DNA from: Alphaproteobacteria bacterium
Lineage (GTDB): Bacteria > Pseudomonadota > Alphaproteobacteria > TMED109
Length of the DNA stretch: 64,000 nucleotides
Reading direction: 5' to 3'
Assembly (NCBI GenBank): GCA_030828505.1
Contig: JAURCJ010000008.1
Location: forward strand, 23,861 to 87,860
The notes below the pieces were generated by a model. The model was not told the origin of the DNA and did not search any database. It saw only the letters and a list, made by a program, of their open reading frames with translations. The translations under genes were made by a program, and so were the position numbers. How positions within the stretch are numbered: position 1 is the first letter of the stretch; every line of letters begins with the position of its first letter. Of the stretch, positions 1 to 8,427 are shown one piece after another.

Positions 1-766
1 TTTCAATTTTGCCATTTAATAAGTTGTATAAATAAACACTTGGTTTTAGACCAGCCTGAACACCATTATAAGAAAAAAAGGTTATAAGTTGTTGGTTAGG
101 AGAAAACCTTGGAGTTAAAACTAGTGATTTGCCATCTGTTAGATACTTATGATTACCTCCATCTTGGTCCATAATTGCAAGTCTTTTAATTTTATTTTTT
201 TGACTTCCAGACTCTGCAATATAAACAATTCTCGTATCAAAATACCCTTCTTCACCTGTTAATCTCTCATATATTTTATCTGATATAATATGAGAAATTC
301 TTCTCCAAGACTTAGACTGAGAAGAAAGTGAGAGTCCGAACATCCTTTTTTCTCCGTATACGTCCCATAATTCTATACTCACAGAAATTTTATTATTATC
401 TTTTTTTGAAATTTTTCCCGTAATGAGAGCTTGCGCATCTATAATTCTCCAATCCCTGAATTTTGGAGGATTTATTAACTGTTCAGGGTTTTGCATATAG
501 GCATTTCTGTCTAACAGTTTGAATAAACCTGAGTTTATTAAATTATTAGCAATTAAGTTTGGAATATTTTTATGTAAATTTAATTTTTTTATATCTTCAT
601 CTGATGAAAAATAAGATATTGCTATTGGCATGGATTGAATATTACCACCCATTATATCTATTTGCAGCGGTCTATCAGCTGACATAGAAGAGTTGCTATA
701 AGCAATTAGCATTGCCGAAAATATGATGTAAAAATAAATATTAAATTTTGAAATATACTTTAACAT
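1..766 (-). CDS. tolB: Tol-Pal system protein TolB, C-terminal part outside window
   Basis: Partial gene: the N-terminal 255 residues are here and the rest lies beyond base 1. The product starts with a hydrophobic signal peptide (about residues 1-30, ending near SMSADRP). It continues with the TolB N-terminal domain (region with GKISKKDNN and SWRRISHIISDKIYERLTG) and the first beta-propeller strands (IVYIAES, IMDQDGGNH, LTPRFSP). TolB is the periplasmic beta-propeller of the Tol-Pal complex, which keeps the outer membrane joined to peptidoglycan during division. It is last in the visible tolQ-tolR-tolA-tolB order; pal would be expected just past the window edge. The ATG at 766 is preceded by an AGGAG-like sequence, rather far upstream. 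Confidence 0.9.
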   Translation of the reverse strand, partial: MLKYISKFNIYFYIIFSAMLIAYSNSSMSADRPLQIDIMGGNIQSMPIAISYFSSDEDIKKLNLHKNIPNLIANNLINSGLFKLLDRNAYMQNPEQLINPPKFRDWRIIDAQALITGKISKKDNNKISVSIELWDVYGEKRMFGLSLSSQSKSWRRISHIISDKIYERLTGEEGYFDTRIVYIAESGSQKNKIKRLAIMDQDGGNHKYLTDGKSLVLTPRFSPNQQLITFFSYNGVQAGLKPSVYLYNLLNGKIE

Positions 767-801
767 TCTATTCTTCAGACTCTCCTATATATGTATATTA
801 T

Positions 802-1623
802 TTATGTTTGATATGGTGTAAAGCTAATATCTATTATTTTCCATAATTTATACTCTTTTTCTGGCAGTTTAGAAAATTTACCTAATTTCTTAATAGCACG
901 CTGGGCTGCTTCAACATATGGTAAGTATGTTGGGTCTTGCGCAGCACGCTTTAATGAATTTTTATTTACTACAGTTTTATTTATTGTGCCATCCGGACTT
1001 ACATATATTCTTAATTGTACAGTAATATCATCCAAAACTTTTAGATCAGGGGCCGGTGGAAGTGAGTAGTTTTCTTTTATTTGTTTATATATTTTACTAA
1101 TGATAGATCTTTGTATATTTTTAATTTCGTCTATTGATTTTTTGCTCTCTTGTTTAGGTTTATTGATAATTTGTTTTTGTGGTTTTGTAGGTTGTTCTTC
1201 ATATTTAGCTAAATTTTTTAACATATTATCAAAAATATGATCCTCATTTTCTTTTTGTGTATCTTCAATATTTTTATTTATTTCTTTTTCTTTAATTTTA
1301 AAATCCGGTTTTGTTTGAGGGGGTTTTGGTTTTATAGCTATTTTTTTAACTTCATTATTTTCTTTTTTAATTATCGGTTTCTTTCTAGGAGGTTGAGGCT
1401 TATATTTAATCACTTCTTTTTCTTTAATCTTATCTTCATTTTTTTTTACTACTTTTTCTTCTATAATTTTATTTTCATTAACTTCTTCATTTATGATTTC
1501 TATAGATATAAAATCAATTTCTTTAGTTTTAATTTCAGGTAATGTTACAGAGATAAGAATAAAAACTAATAAGTGTATTGAAAGAGATGAGTAAAATGCT
1601 TTTTTCAATTTTTTATTTTTCAA
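802..1623 (-). CDS. tolA: TolA-like cell envelope protein
   Basis: TolA links the inner-membrane TolQR motor to TolB and Pal across the periplasm. The 273-residue product has one N-terminal membrane anchor (about 10-28), then a long Lys/Glu/Pro-rich stretch (about 45-165) and a C-terminal TolA/TonB-type domain (about 170-270, with LRIYVSPDGTI and AAQRAIKKLGKFSKLP). It overlaps the end of tolR by 11 bases, so the two are probably co-translated. The call rests on this architecture and on position between tolR and tolB. The low-complexity middle creates a spurious Phe-rich ORF on the opposite strand. Confidence 0.88.
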   Translation of the reverse strand: MKNKKLKKAFYSSLSIHLLVFILISVTLPEIKTKEIDFISIEIINEEVNENKIIEEKVVKKNEDKIKEKEVIKYKPQPPRKKPIIKKENNEVKKIAIKPKPPQTKPDFKIKEKEINKNIEDTQKENEDHIFDNMLKNLAKYEEQPTKPQKQIINKPKQESKKSIDEIKNIQRSIISKIYKQIKENYSLPPAPDLKVLDDITVQLRIYVSPDGTINKTVVNKNSLKRAAQDPTYLPYVEAAQRAIKKLGKFSKLPEKEYKLWKIIDISFTPYQT

Positions 1624-2038
1624 CTTTTTGTTTTGTTAATAGTGCAACTTTATTATAGCCTGCTTTTTTTATGAGACTCATTAATTCCATAACTTCACCG
1701 TAAGGTAAAATTTCATCAGCTCTGATAAATATTCTTGAGTCTTTATTTAAATTAGCAATAGCATTTAATTTTATTTTTAATGCTTCCAATTTAACTAAAT
1801 TATCACCTATAAAAATTTCTTTATTTTTATTTATAGTTATTGTTAAGGGTTCATCTTGGCCTGGCAAAGCATCAGAGTCTGTTGTAGGTAAATCTACTGA
1901 TACTCCAGAAGTAAGTAAAGGAGCTGTAATCATAAATATTATTAATAAAACAAGCATAACATCTACTAAAGGAGTAACATTAATTTCTGACATTGGTTTA
2001 TTTTGAAATGAACGGTTTCTTTTATTTTCTAAATTCAT
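1613..2038 (-). CDS. tolR: TolR / ExbD family proton-channel subunit
   Basis: TolR forms the Tol proton channel with TolQ. The 141-residue product has a short cytoplasmic start, one membrane helix (about 22-44) containing the essential Asp (D26, in TPLVDVMLVLL), and a small periplasmic domain ending in AGYNKVALLT, which is typical of the family. It overlaps tolQ by 4 bases (ATGA-type coupling) and tolA by 11. Confidence 0.95.
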   Translation of the reverse strand: MNLENKRNRSFQNKPMSEINVTPLVDVMLVLLIIFMITAPLLTSGVSVDLPTTDSDALPGQDEPLTITINKNKEIFIGDNLVKLEALKIKLNAIANLNKDSRIFIRADEILPYGEVMELMSLIKKAGYNKVALLTKQKVEK

Positions 2039-2754
2039 TTTTCTGTATTCTGTTCTGATAAGTGTCGTGAGAGTAGTGCCTCAAATTCACTTGCAAAATT
2101 TTGAAGTCTTAGCGCATAGGTATTTAGATTATTAGATAATTTATTATAGGCAATGACTGCAGGGATTGCAGCTACTAATCCTAGTGCCGTTGCTAATAAT
2201 GCTTCTGCTATCCCAGGAGCCACTACAGCTAGAGAAGTATCCTTGCTGACAGCAATAGATTGAAAACTATTCATAATTCCCCAGACAGTCCCGAATAATC
2301 CTATGAAAGGTGCTGTTGAACCAACTGTCGCTAAAAAGCCAATATTTTTCTCTATATTTTCCAATTCTCTAGTTACGGCAACATTCATCACTTGGTGGAT
2401 TCTTTCTTGCAACCCTGCTTGAATATTCTGGTTTGCGATAGAATTGTTTTTATTAGCTCTGGTCCATTCATACATTCCTGCGACAAAAACAACAGATAAG
2501 GGGTGTTGAGGGTTTTGTTCTTCTTGTTTATATAAGCCTTCTAATGACTCGCCTGACCAAAATGCATCTTCAAAGATATTAGCTTTTCTTTTAAGGGATA
2601 AAAACCTTTTTGTTTTTTCAATAATTATTGACCAAGACCAAATGCTAGCTATTAGTAAAATAAGCATAACAATTTTTACTACCGTATCAGCTTGTAATAC
2701 AAGGCCCCAAAATGACACATCTATCGGTGCATTTGGTATAAGTTCATTTTCCAT
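2035..2754 (-). CDS. tolQ: TolQ proton-channel subunit
   Basis: TolQ is the three-helix inner-membrane stator-like subunit of Tol-Pal. The 239-residue product has a first helix near 27-45, a large cytoplasmic loop, and two further helices (about 140-165 and 175-202) in the conserved context GFLATVGSTAPFIGLFGTVWG and ALGLVAAIPAVIAYN. A clear AAGGAG ribosome site sits just upstream of the ATG. First of the tol genes after ybgC, with only 18 bases between them. Confidence 0.96.
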   Translation of the reverse strand: MENELIPNAPIDVSFWGLVLQADTVVKIVMLILLIASIWSWSIIIEKTKRFLSLKRKANIFEDAFWSGESLEGLYKQEEQNPQHPLSVVFVAGMYEWTRANKNNSIANQNIQAGLQERIHQVMNVAVTRELENIEKNIGFLATVGSTAPFIGLFGTVWGIMNSFQSIAVSKDTSLAVVAPGIAEALLATALGLVAAIPAVIAYNKLSNNLNTYALRLQNFASEFEALLSRHLSEQNTEK

Positions 2755-2772
2755 ATATTACTCCTTAAAAAT

Positions 2773-3198
2773 TTATACCGTATCTAAAGAATTTAGTACA
2801 TATTTAGGTAAACGGCTAGGTTTTCCTCTTAGATTAATAGAGCCTAATGTAATATCAATTTTTGCTAATAGTATTTTCTTATTATATATACTTTGCTCCA
2901 TTATAATTTTAGCAGAAGAAATTTTTAAAATTGAGCTTTTTATAGTTAGTAGATCATCTAATTTAGCTGATTTATAATATTCGATAAATAAATTTTTTAC
3001 TACAAATTGAATATCATAATAGTTTTTTAATTTTTCTTGCTCAATTTTATATTTTCTTAACATTTCTGTTCTTGATCTTTCTGCAAATTTTAAGTAATTA
3101 GCGTGATAAACAACTCCTCCTGAATCAGTATCTTCATAATAAACTCTAATATTATTTTCATAATTTAATATTGATATTTTATTTATTTTTTGTGGCAT
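2773..3198 (-). CDS. ybgC: YbgC-type acyl-CoA thioesterase (Tol-Pal associated)
   Basis: Hot-dog-fold thioesterase that hydrolyses acyl-CoA and is almost always encoded next to tolQRAB. The 141-residue product carries the family signature EDTDSGGVVYHANYL (about residues 22-36), which includes the catalytic Asp, followed by FAERSRTEML. It lies between ruvB and tolQ, the standard proteobacterial position. Confidence 0.93.
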   Translation of the reverse strand: MPQKINKISILNYENNIRVYYEDTDSGGVVYHANYLKFAERSRTEMLRKYKIEQEKLKNYYDIQFVVKNLFIEYYKSAKLDDLLTIKSSILKISSAKIIMEQSIYNKKILLAKIDITLGSINLRGKPSRLPKYVLNSLDTV

Positions 3199-3203
3199 TT
3201 TTA

Positions 3204-4208
3204 TTATTTTTTTACAAGATTTTCTAGTGCTATTTTAGTTGCTACTCTACCTCTAGGAGTTTTTTGAAGAAATCCTTTTTGAATTAAGTAAGGTTCTATT
3301 ACATCCTCAATTGAATCTTTTTGCTCTCCCATTTGAGCTGCAAGAGTCTCTAAACCTACTGGTCCTCCATTATGATCATGAATGAGATGACTTAAATAAC
3401 TTTGGTCCATCTGATCAAGCCCATTTTTATCAACACCCAATTGAAGTAAGGCATTATTTGCCATATCTTTCTTTACTTCTGTTTTTTCTGCGTTTAAAGA
3501 TGTTATTATGTCTCTTAATCTTCTTACTAGTCTACTTGCTACTCGCGGAGTTCCTCTTGATCTCTGTGCAATTTCTAATGCTGCTTCGTCATCTATTTTC
3601 ATATCAAGAAGTTTAGCTGATCTTAAAACAATATCTTTCATATCATTATTTTCATAAAACTCTAGTCTAGCAGGTATTCCAAAACGATCTCTTAATGGAT
3701 TTGATAATAATCCTGCTCTTGTAGTTGCGCCTATTAATGTAAAGGGTTGTAAATCTATCTTTACTGATCTTGCAGAAGGCCCTTCTCCTATCATAATATC
3801 TAAATGAAGATCTTCCATAGCAGGGTATAGTATTTCTTCAACCGTATTATTGAGTCTGTGAATTTCATCTATAAATAAAATATCATTAGACTCTAAACTT
3901 GTTAATAAGGCAGCTAAATCTCCAGGCCTCTGAATAATAGGACCAGAAGTTGATCTAAACCCAACATTTAATTCATTCGAAATTATTTTAGCAAGTGTTG
4001 TTTTTCCTAAACCTGGAGGTCCATAAAGTAAAACATGGTCTAAGGCTTCTTTTCTCTTTTGTGCAGCTTGCATAAATATATTTAGATTATCACACAAAGT
4101 TTTTTGGCCTATAAATTCATTTAATTTTTTAGGCCTTAAACTGATATCTTTTTGATCTCTTTCACTATTTGAAACAAGACTATTTTTTTTATCATTTTCT
4201 ATAGTCAT
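3204..4208 (-). CDS. ruvB: Holliday junction branch migration ATPase RuvB
   Basis: RuvB is the AAA+ hexameric motor that drives branch migration of Holliday junctions with RuvA. The 334-residue product has Walker A GPPGLGKT (63-70), Walker B with DEIH (114-117), sensor motif [18 protein letters not shown] and a C-terminal winged-helix DNA-binding domain ([21 protein letters not shown]). Full length for the family. It overlaps ruvA by 4 bases. Confidence 0.98.
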   Translation of the reverse strand: MTIENDKKNSLVSNSERDQKDISLRPKKLNEFIGQKTLCDNLNIFMQAAQKRKEALDHVLLYGPPGLGKTTLAKIISNELNVGFRSTSGPIIQRPGDLAALLTSLESNDILFIDEIHRLNNTVEEILYPAMEDLHLDIMIGEGPSARSVKIDLQPFTLIGATTRAGLLSNPLRDRFGIPARLEFYENNDMKDIVLRSAKLLDMKIDDEAALEIAQRSRGTPRVASRLVRRLRDIITSLNAEKTEVKKDMANNALLQLGVDKNGLDQMDQSYLSHLIHDHNGGPVGLETLAAQMGEQKDSIEDVIEPYLIQKGFLQKTPRGRVATKIALENLVKK

Positions 4209-4801
4209 TTTCTTTTTTCTGAAATAATCTTTAATGCTATTTGTAACATATCTTCTACTTTCTTATTTTTATCTTCATTACTTAATTTGGACACAACTTC
4301 GTATGCTTCGTGGTGACCATATCCTAGACCTATTAAGCCACTCAAAAGGTCTTGCATATTTTTATTTTCTGAGGGTTGTGAACCAGTTGGTATCGATAAA
4401 TTTAGAGTTTTATCTTTTAATTCAGAGCATATTCTTATTGCGCCCTTATTTCCTATACCAGGAATTCTTGTTAGTAGTGTTTTGTCCTCAGATAAAATGG
4501 CCATTTCTAATTCTTCTGGTGTCATTATTGATAAACCCTTGATGGCAGTTTTTGCTCCTACCCCTTGAACTTTTAAAAGCAGGTCAAACCAGTATTTTTC
4601 ATTTTCTTCTTTAAAACCATATAAAGTTATTTGATCTTCTCTGACTATAGTTTGTATAAGTATTTCGTCTAATTGCCCTTTTGTCGATAGTTTATTAAGT
4701 ACTTTACTAGAACAATAAACAAGATAACCTACCCCTGAAACATCAAGAATAACATAGTCTTCTCCTATTTGATCTATTATACCTCTTAGTTTGGCAATCA
4801 T
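4205..4801 (-). CDS. ruvA: Holliday junction DNA helicase subunit RuvA
   Basis: RuvA tetramers bind the four-way junction and recruit RuvB. The 198-residue product shows the N-terminal OB domain ([25 protein letters not shown]), two helix-hairpin-helix motifs ([10 protein letters not shown] and [10 protein letters not shown]) and a C-terminal domain III with [16 protein letters not shown] that contacts RuvB. It lies 4 bases after ruvC. Confidence 0.97.
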   Translation of the reverse strand: MIAKLRGIIDQIGEDYVILDVSGVGYLVYCSSKVLNKLSTKGQLDEILIQTIVREDQITLYGFKEENEKYWFDLLLKVQGVGAKTAIKGLSIMTPEELEMAILSEDKTLLTRIPGIGNKGAIRICSELKDKTLNLSIPTGSQPSENKNMQDLLSGLIGLGYGHHEAYEVVSKLSNEDKNKKVEDMLQIALKIISEKRK

Positions 4802-4805
4802 TTAT

Positions 4806-5300
4806 TTATCCTATATCTATATCATTAATTTTAGATTGTGAAAAAAAAGTATGACAAATTGCTACGGCTAAAGCATCAGACTCATCTTCACTTTTTACTT
4901 TACAGCCTGGTAAAAGAATTTGAACCATAGACTTAACTTGATCTTTTTGCGCTCTTCCTGAACCAGTTAATGATTTCTTAACTCTTCTTGGAGCATACTC
5001 AAAAACTAGCATATCATGAATAGCACAAGTTGTTATTGCTGCCCCCCTAGCCATACCTAATTTTAGAGTAGATTGCCCATTCATATTCACAAAAACTTCC
5101 TCTACTGCCGCTACCTCGGGGTTATACTCTTTGATAACTTTATTAATTTCAATATGTATTTTTTTTAATCTAGCTGATAAAGATAGTGAACTTTTCGGAG
5201 AAATGCTTCCACTTGCAATCCACTTAATATTTTCGTCTTTAGCGTTTATTATACCCCAACCAGTGTGACGTAATCCTGGGTCTAAGCCTAAAAGACGCAT
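4806..5300 (-). CDS. ruvC: Crossover junction endodeoxyribonuclease RuvC
   Basis: RuvC cuts Holliday junctions symmetrically. I start it at the ATG at 5300, which gives MRLLGLDPGLRHTGWG and has a GGGA ribosome site about 9 bases upstream. An in-frame ATG at 5315 would add five residues but has no such site. The acidic catalytic residues are present: D7 in LGLDPG, Glu in AVEEVF, and the Asp pair in KSEDESDALAVAICH. First of the ruvCAB-ybgC-tol run. Confidence 0.96.
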   Translation of the reverse strand: MRLLGLDPGLRHTGWGIINAKDENIKWIASGSISPKSSLSLSARLKKIHIEINKVIKEYNPEVAAVEEVFVNMNGQSTLKLGMARGAAITTCAIHDMLVFEYAPRRVKKSLTGSGRAQKDQVKSMVQILLPGCKVKSEDESDALAVAICHTFFSQSKINDIDIG

Positions 5301-5329
5301 TTTAATATTTCCCATTCACTGCTTAAATT

Positions 5330-6082
5330 TTATTTATTTTTTATTTTATCCATAATTTCTTCTGAAACTTCTAAATTAGTGTAAACTGTTTGTACGTCAT
5401 CATTATCTTCTAATATATCAATAAAACTAAGTATTTTTTCAGCTTGCTCTTCGTTAATTGGTTGAAAATTTTGTGGAACCCATTCTAATTTAGCACTAGT
5501 TGGATTGCCTATTTTTTCAGTAAGACTATCTCTTACACTGCCAAAATCTTCCGAGATACAAATCGCTGTATGTTCATTATCCTCGGATATAATATCTTCA
5601 GCTCCAGCATCAGCCGCAAGCTCAAAAAAGGAGTTTTCATCAAACTGATCATTTTTAAATTTTATTACGCCTTTTCTTTTAAATACAAATCCTAAGCTAC
5701 CAGTTTCTCCAAGAGAGCCTCCATTTTTACTGAATGCAGAACGAATCTCTGAAGCAGTTCTATTTCGATTATCAGTTAACACATCAATAATAACCGCTAC
5801 ACTTCCTGGACCGTAACCTTCATAACGTATTTCTTCATAAACGGCATCATCATTTCCTCCAACAGCTTTTTGAATGGCTTTTTCTATTCTATCTTTAGGC
5901 ATATTTTCAGCTCTTGCACTAATAATAGCATTTCTTAATCTTGGGTTTTTTTCTGCTTCTGGTATACCTGTTTTTGCCGCTACCGTTATTTCTCTAGCCA
6001 TTTTAGAAAATAATTTGGCTCTTTTAGCATCTTGAGCGCCTTTTCTATATTGAATGTTTTTAAATTTTGAATGTCCTGCCAT
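5330..6082 (-). CDS. yebC: YebC/PmpR-family DNA-binding regulator / translation factor
   Basis: The 250-residue product begins MAGHSKFKNIQYRKGAQDAK, the unmistakable YebC start. It includes MPKDRIEKAIQKAVGG, YEGYGPGSVAVIIDVLTDNRNRT and GGSLGETGSLGFVF. YebC proteins were described as transcription regulators, and more recently members have been linked to translation of difficult proline stretches. Position immediately upstream of ruvC is conserved across bacteria. Confidence 0.96.
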   Translation of the reverse strand: MAGHSKFKNIQYRKGAQDAKRAKLFSKMAREITVAAKTGIPEAEKNPRLRNAIISARAENMPKDRIEKAIQKAVGGNDDAVYEEIRYEGYGPGSVAVIIDVLTDNRNRTASEIRSAFSKNGGSLGETGSLGFVFKRKGVIKFKNDQFDENSFFELAADAGAEDIISEDNEHTAICISEDFGSVRDSLTEKIGNPTSAKLEWVPQNFQPINEEQAEKILSFIDILEDNDDVQTVYTNLEVSEEIMDKIKNK

Positions 6083-6144
6083 ATTTCTCTCAATTTTATT
6101 AATATAATTAATATACTTAATTTTTTTAAATATAAATTATATTT

Positions 6145-6963
6145 TTATATTTTTTCTGGAAATCTATTAATTAAATGGGGGCCTATTATTATAGGCTCTA
6201 TGCTATTTGCCATTCCATCAGAATCATTTATTTTAATATATGCTCCACATAGTGTGGCTTCTCCTGAGCTTACATTTATTCTACCAGTTGGCATTTTATG
6301 TCTAAATCTTGCAACCCATCCTTCTTTTTCACCTCCTATTACAGAATTATAATCTCCACACATCCCTGCATCTGATTGAAAAGCTGTACCTTTTTCTAGA
6401 ATTTGAGCGTCTAATGTAGGTATATGCGTATGAGTACCTATTACTAAGCTTACTTGGCCATCAAAGGTATGACCTATCGCCATTTTTTCTGAGCTTGCTT
6501 CTCCATGAACATCAATAATTATTGCAGATATGTTTTCGCCAATTTTATAATTTTCTAATATATTAAAAATTGTTTCAATAGGGTCGTTTAGAGGATCCAT
6601 AAATAATCTAGCCATTACATTTATAACTAGTACTTTTCTTTTCATGGAATCCTCATAAACAACAAATCCTTTGCCGGGAACACTTTGAGGAAAATTTTGA
6701 GGTCTTAATATATAATTATCTTTTGCTATGTAAGGAATAATCTCTTTTTGATCCCATACATGATTACCAGTAGTGATTACGTTAACTCCTAATTCATAGA
6801 ATTCTTCGCAAATTTTTGGAGTAATTCCAAATCCTCCAGCAGCATTTTCTCCGTTTACAACTACTGTATCAATTTCAAGGTTTCTTTTAAGATCTGGTAA
6901 TTCTTTTTTTAACACTTGTCTTCCAGACTTACCCATTATATCGCCTAAAAATAAAATATTCAT
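6145..6963 (-). CDS. YmdB-family metallophosphoesterase (TIGR00282 type)
   Basis: The 272-residue product matches the YmdB family of dinuclear-metal phosphoesterases; Bacillus YmdB acts on 2',3'-cyclic nucleotides. Metal-binding motifs are visible: FLGDIMGKSGR with D8, VVNGENAAGGFG, TTGNHVWD, DVHGEASSEK and VIGTHTHIPTLDA. Located between 5-FCL and yebC, which is usual in alphaproteobacteria. Its physiological substrate here is unknown. Confidence 0.92.
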   Translation of the reverse strand: MNILFLGDIMGKSGRQVLKKELPDLKRNLEIDTVVVNGENAAGGFGITPKICEEFYELGVNVITTGNHVWDQKEIIPYIAKDNYILRPQNFPQSVPGKGFVVYEDSMKRKVLVINVMARLFMDPLNDPIETIFNILENYKIGENISAIIIDVHGEASSEKMAIGHTFDGQVSLVIGTHTHIPTLDAQILEKGTAFQSDAGMCGDYNSVIGGEKEGWVARFRHKMPTGRINVSSGEATLCGAYIKINDSDGMANSIEPIIIGPHLINRFPEKI

Positions 6964-6972
6964 AACAATTCC

Positions 6973-7608
6973 TTAGTAACTTCCAATTTTTTTATCAAAA
7001 ATAGCTTTTTCTGTAATGATAGCATCCATGTATATATCATGTTCTTCTATAGGCACCATTTTAATTTTCTGAATAGAATACCCCAAACCAATTTTAATTA
7101 TATTTTTATATTTATATAGTGACCTATCATAATAACCTCCACCACGACCCAAACGATTTAAGTTTTTATCAAAGCCAATTAAGGGGCAAATAATTATATC
7201 TGGGTTTTTTACTTCTTCAGTATTGATACTTATTCCTAATTTGTTTATGCATATCTTGGTTTCAGGTGACCACATTCTATACTTTATATCATCATTTTCT
7301 GTAGAGGCTAAACTTATTATAGCACCAAAATCAATTAATGCCGCAATTGTAGGTTTACTGTCAATTTCAGAACCTATAGGCCAATATATCGCTATATTTT
7401 TATTAATTATTTGAAATTTATTTGAGTTAAAAAATTTTATTAGATTTCTTGCTAAATCGTTTGCTGATTCTGTAGAACGTAGATGAAATAACTTTCTTTT
7501 TTGTATAAGGTTTTGTCTTATATTTTTTTTTAATTCGGAGTAATGCCGCTTGGACCGAATTTTTTGAATAACCACCTTGGAGCCTAAGTTATTAGGTGGG
7601 AATCGCAT
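6973..7608 (-). CDS. 5-formyltetrahydrofolate cyclo-ligase family protein
   Basis: Converts 5-formyl-THF to 5,10-methenyl-THF using ATP. Family features seen are KKNIRQNLIQKRK near the start, the IYWPIGSEIDSKPT region and the nucleotide-binding GRGGGYYDRSL. The start is uncertain: the ATG at 7608 lies inside the predicted 6S RNA, and recognisable family homology begins only about 25 codons later. No good in-frame ATG exists there, so translation may start at a rare codon or really overlap the RNA gene. In E. coli this gene (ygfA) also follows ssrS. Confidence 0.88.
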   Translation of the reverse strand: MRFPPNNLGSKVVIQKIRSKRHYSELKKNIRQNLIQKRKLFHLRSTESANDLARNLIKFFNSNKFQIINKNIAIYWPIGSEIDSKPTIAALIDFGAIISLASTENDDIKYRMWSPETKICINKLGISINTEEVKNPDIIICPLIGFDKNLNRLGRGGGYYDRSLYKYKNIIKIGLGYSIQKIKMVPIEEHDIYMDAIITEKAIFDKKIGSY

Positions 7609-7700
7609 AAAAAGACCACAGTCTTAACAGAGGTAACTCCCGAGTGATTAGAAAGGTCCTGGAGTTTATCATTTTTTCGCATCTTGCAGCAATTACTCCT
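7536..7700 (-). ncRNA. ssrS: 6S RNA (SsrS), RNA polymerase regulator
   Basis: On the minus strand, GGAGTAATTGCTGC (7699-7686) pairs with GCGGCATTACTCC (7549-7537) to form a closing stem with one bulge and one G-U pair. It encloses about 135 bases, including the GGGAGTTACCTC region and the CCCACCT / AGGTGG arm pair (roughly 7600 and 7570). Length (about 164) and location between zapA and 5-FCL match the widely conserved zapA-ssrS-fau order. 6S RNA mimics an open promoter and holds sigma70 RNA polymerase in stationary phase. Identification is by synteny and hand folding, not by a covariance search. Confidence 0.78.
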
Positions 7701-7758
7701 AATTATATATATAAAATATATGTATAAATTTAACAAGTATCATTGAAAATTACTTTAA

Positions 7759-8034
7759 CTATTGTTTTTCAATCTTGTTAAAAATTTTTTCTAATTTTTT
7801 TGTGCTATTATCTATATTTTTAACAGCTTCATCAAGGATATCTTGATTTTTATCTAGTATTGTTATTGCAGCTAATACCATAAGTTTTACATCACCAATT
7901 TGCCCAATAGTATTAGCAATATTTGAAACTTCTTCATTTAATAAACCAGCTAACTCTCTTACTCTATTTTCTTCACCATCGGAGCATGCAATTTTATGTT
8001 CTCTATTATTAATGATAATATCTACTTCAGGCAT
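7759..8034 (-). CDS. zapA: Cell division protein ZapA
   Basis: ZapA binds FtsZ and stabilises the Z ring. The 91-residue product begins MPEVDIIINNREHKIACSDGEE, continues with RVRELAGLLNEEV and KLMVLAAITILD, and ends in a coiled coil, as is usual for the family. It overlaps the upstream DUF4164-like gene by one base and precedes 6S RNA. Confidence 0.93.
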   Translation of the reverse strand: MPEVDIIINNREHKIACSDGEENRVRELAGLLNEEVSNIANTIGQIGDVKLMVLAAITILDKNQDILDEAVKNIDNSTKKLEKIFNKIEKQ

Positions 8035-8249
8035 TATTTATTTTTTCTCTCAAGTTTATTAATTTTTATTAAAATCTTCTCGAGTTTATTTAGAGTATCT
8101 GCATATTTATATTTTAAATTCTCATTTTCTTGAAGCAAAATCTCTTCAACATTATTAATTTTAGAATCATTATCATATTTATTGATAGCGGAATATAATT
8201 TCTCTGTAATAGAATTAAAATTTATTAATGATGTTTTTAAGTCTTTCAT
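8034..8249 (-). CDS. Small coiled-coil protein, DUF4164-like
   Basis: A 71-residue, charged, almost entirely helical coiled-coil protein. Its sequence alone is not diagnostic. In alphaproteobacteria a DUF4164 protein of this size regularly sits between the transketolase gene and zapA, exactly as here. It shares one base with zapA, so it is probably co-expressed with it, and a role in division is a reasonable guess but unproven. Confidence 0.7.
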   Translation of the reverse strand: MKDLKTSLINFNSITEKLYSAINKYDNDSKINNVEEILLQENENLKYKYADTLNKLEKILIKINKLERKNK

Positions 8250-8427
8250 ACAGTTATATTCCTAATTTCTATATTTTTTGTCTACAAAAAATAAATAACA
8301 TTTTATTTTATTAAAATAATTTCCTATAAGATAGTAGGACGATTTAACTAATATTGGCAACAAAGTAGATAAAAAAACTTATTTGAAAAGATTTCTATAA
8401 TTACTTTTTTAGGATATTGAATATATT

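Noticed and set aside
1237..1542. A 101-residue Phe-rich ORF on the plus strand
   Set aside because: It is the shadow of the Lys-rich middle of tolA on the opposite strand and has no ribosome site or family features.
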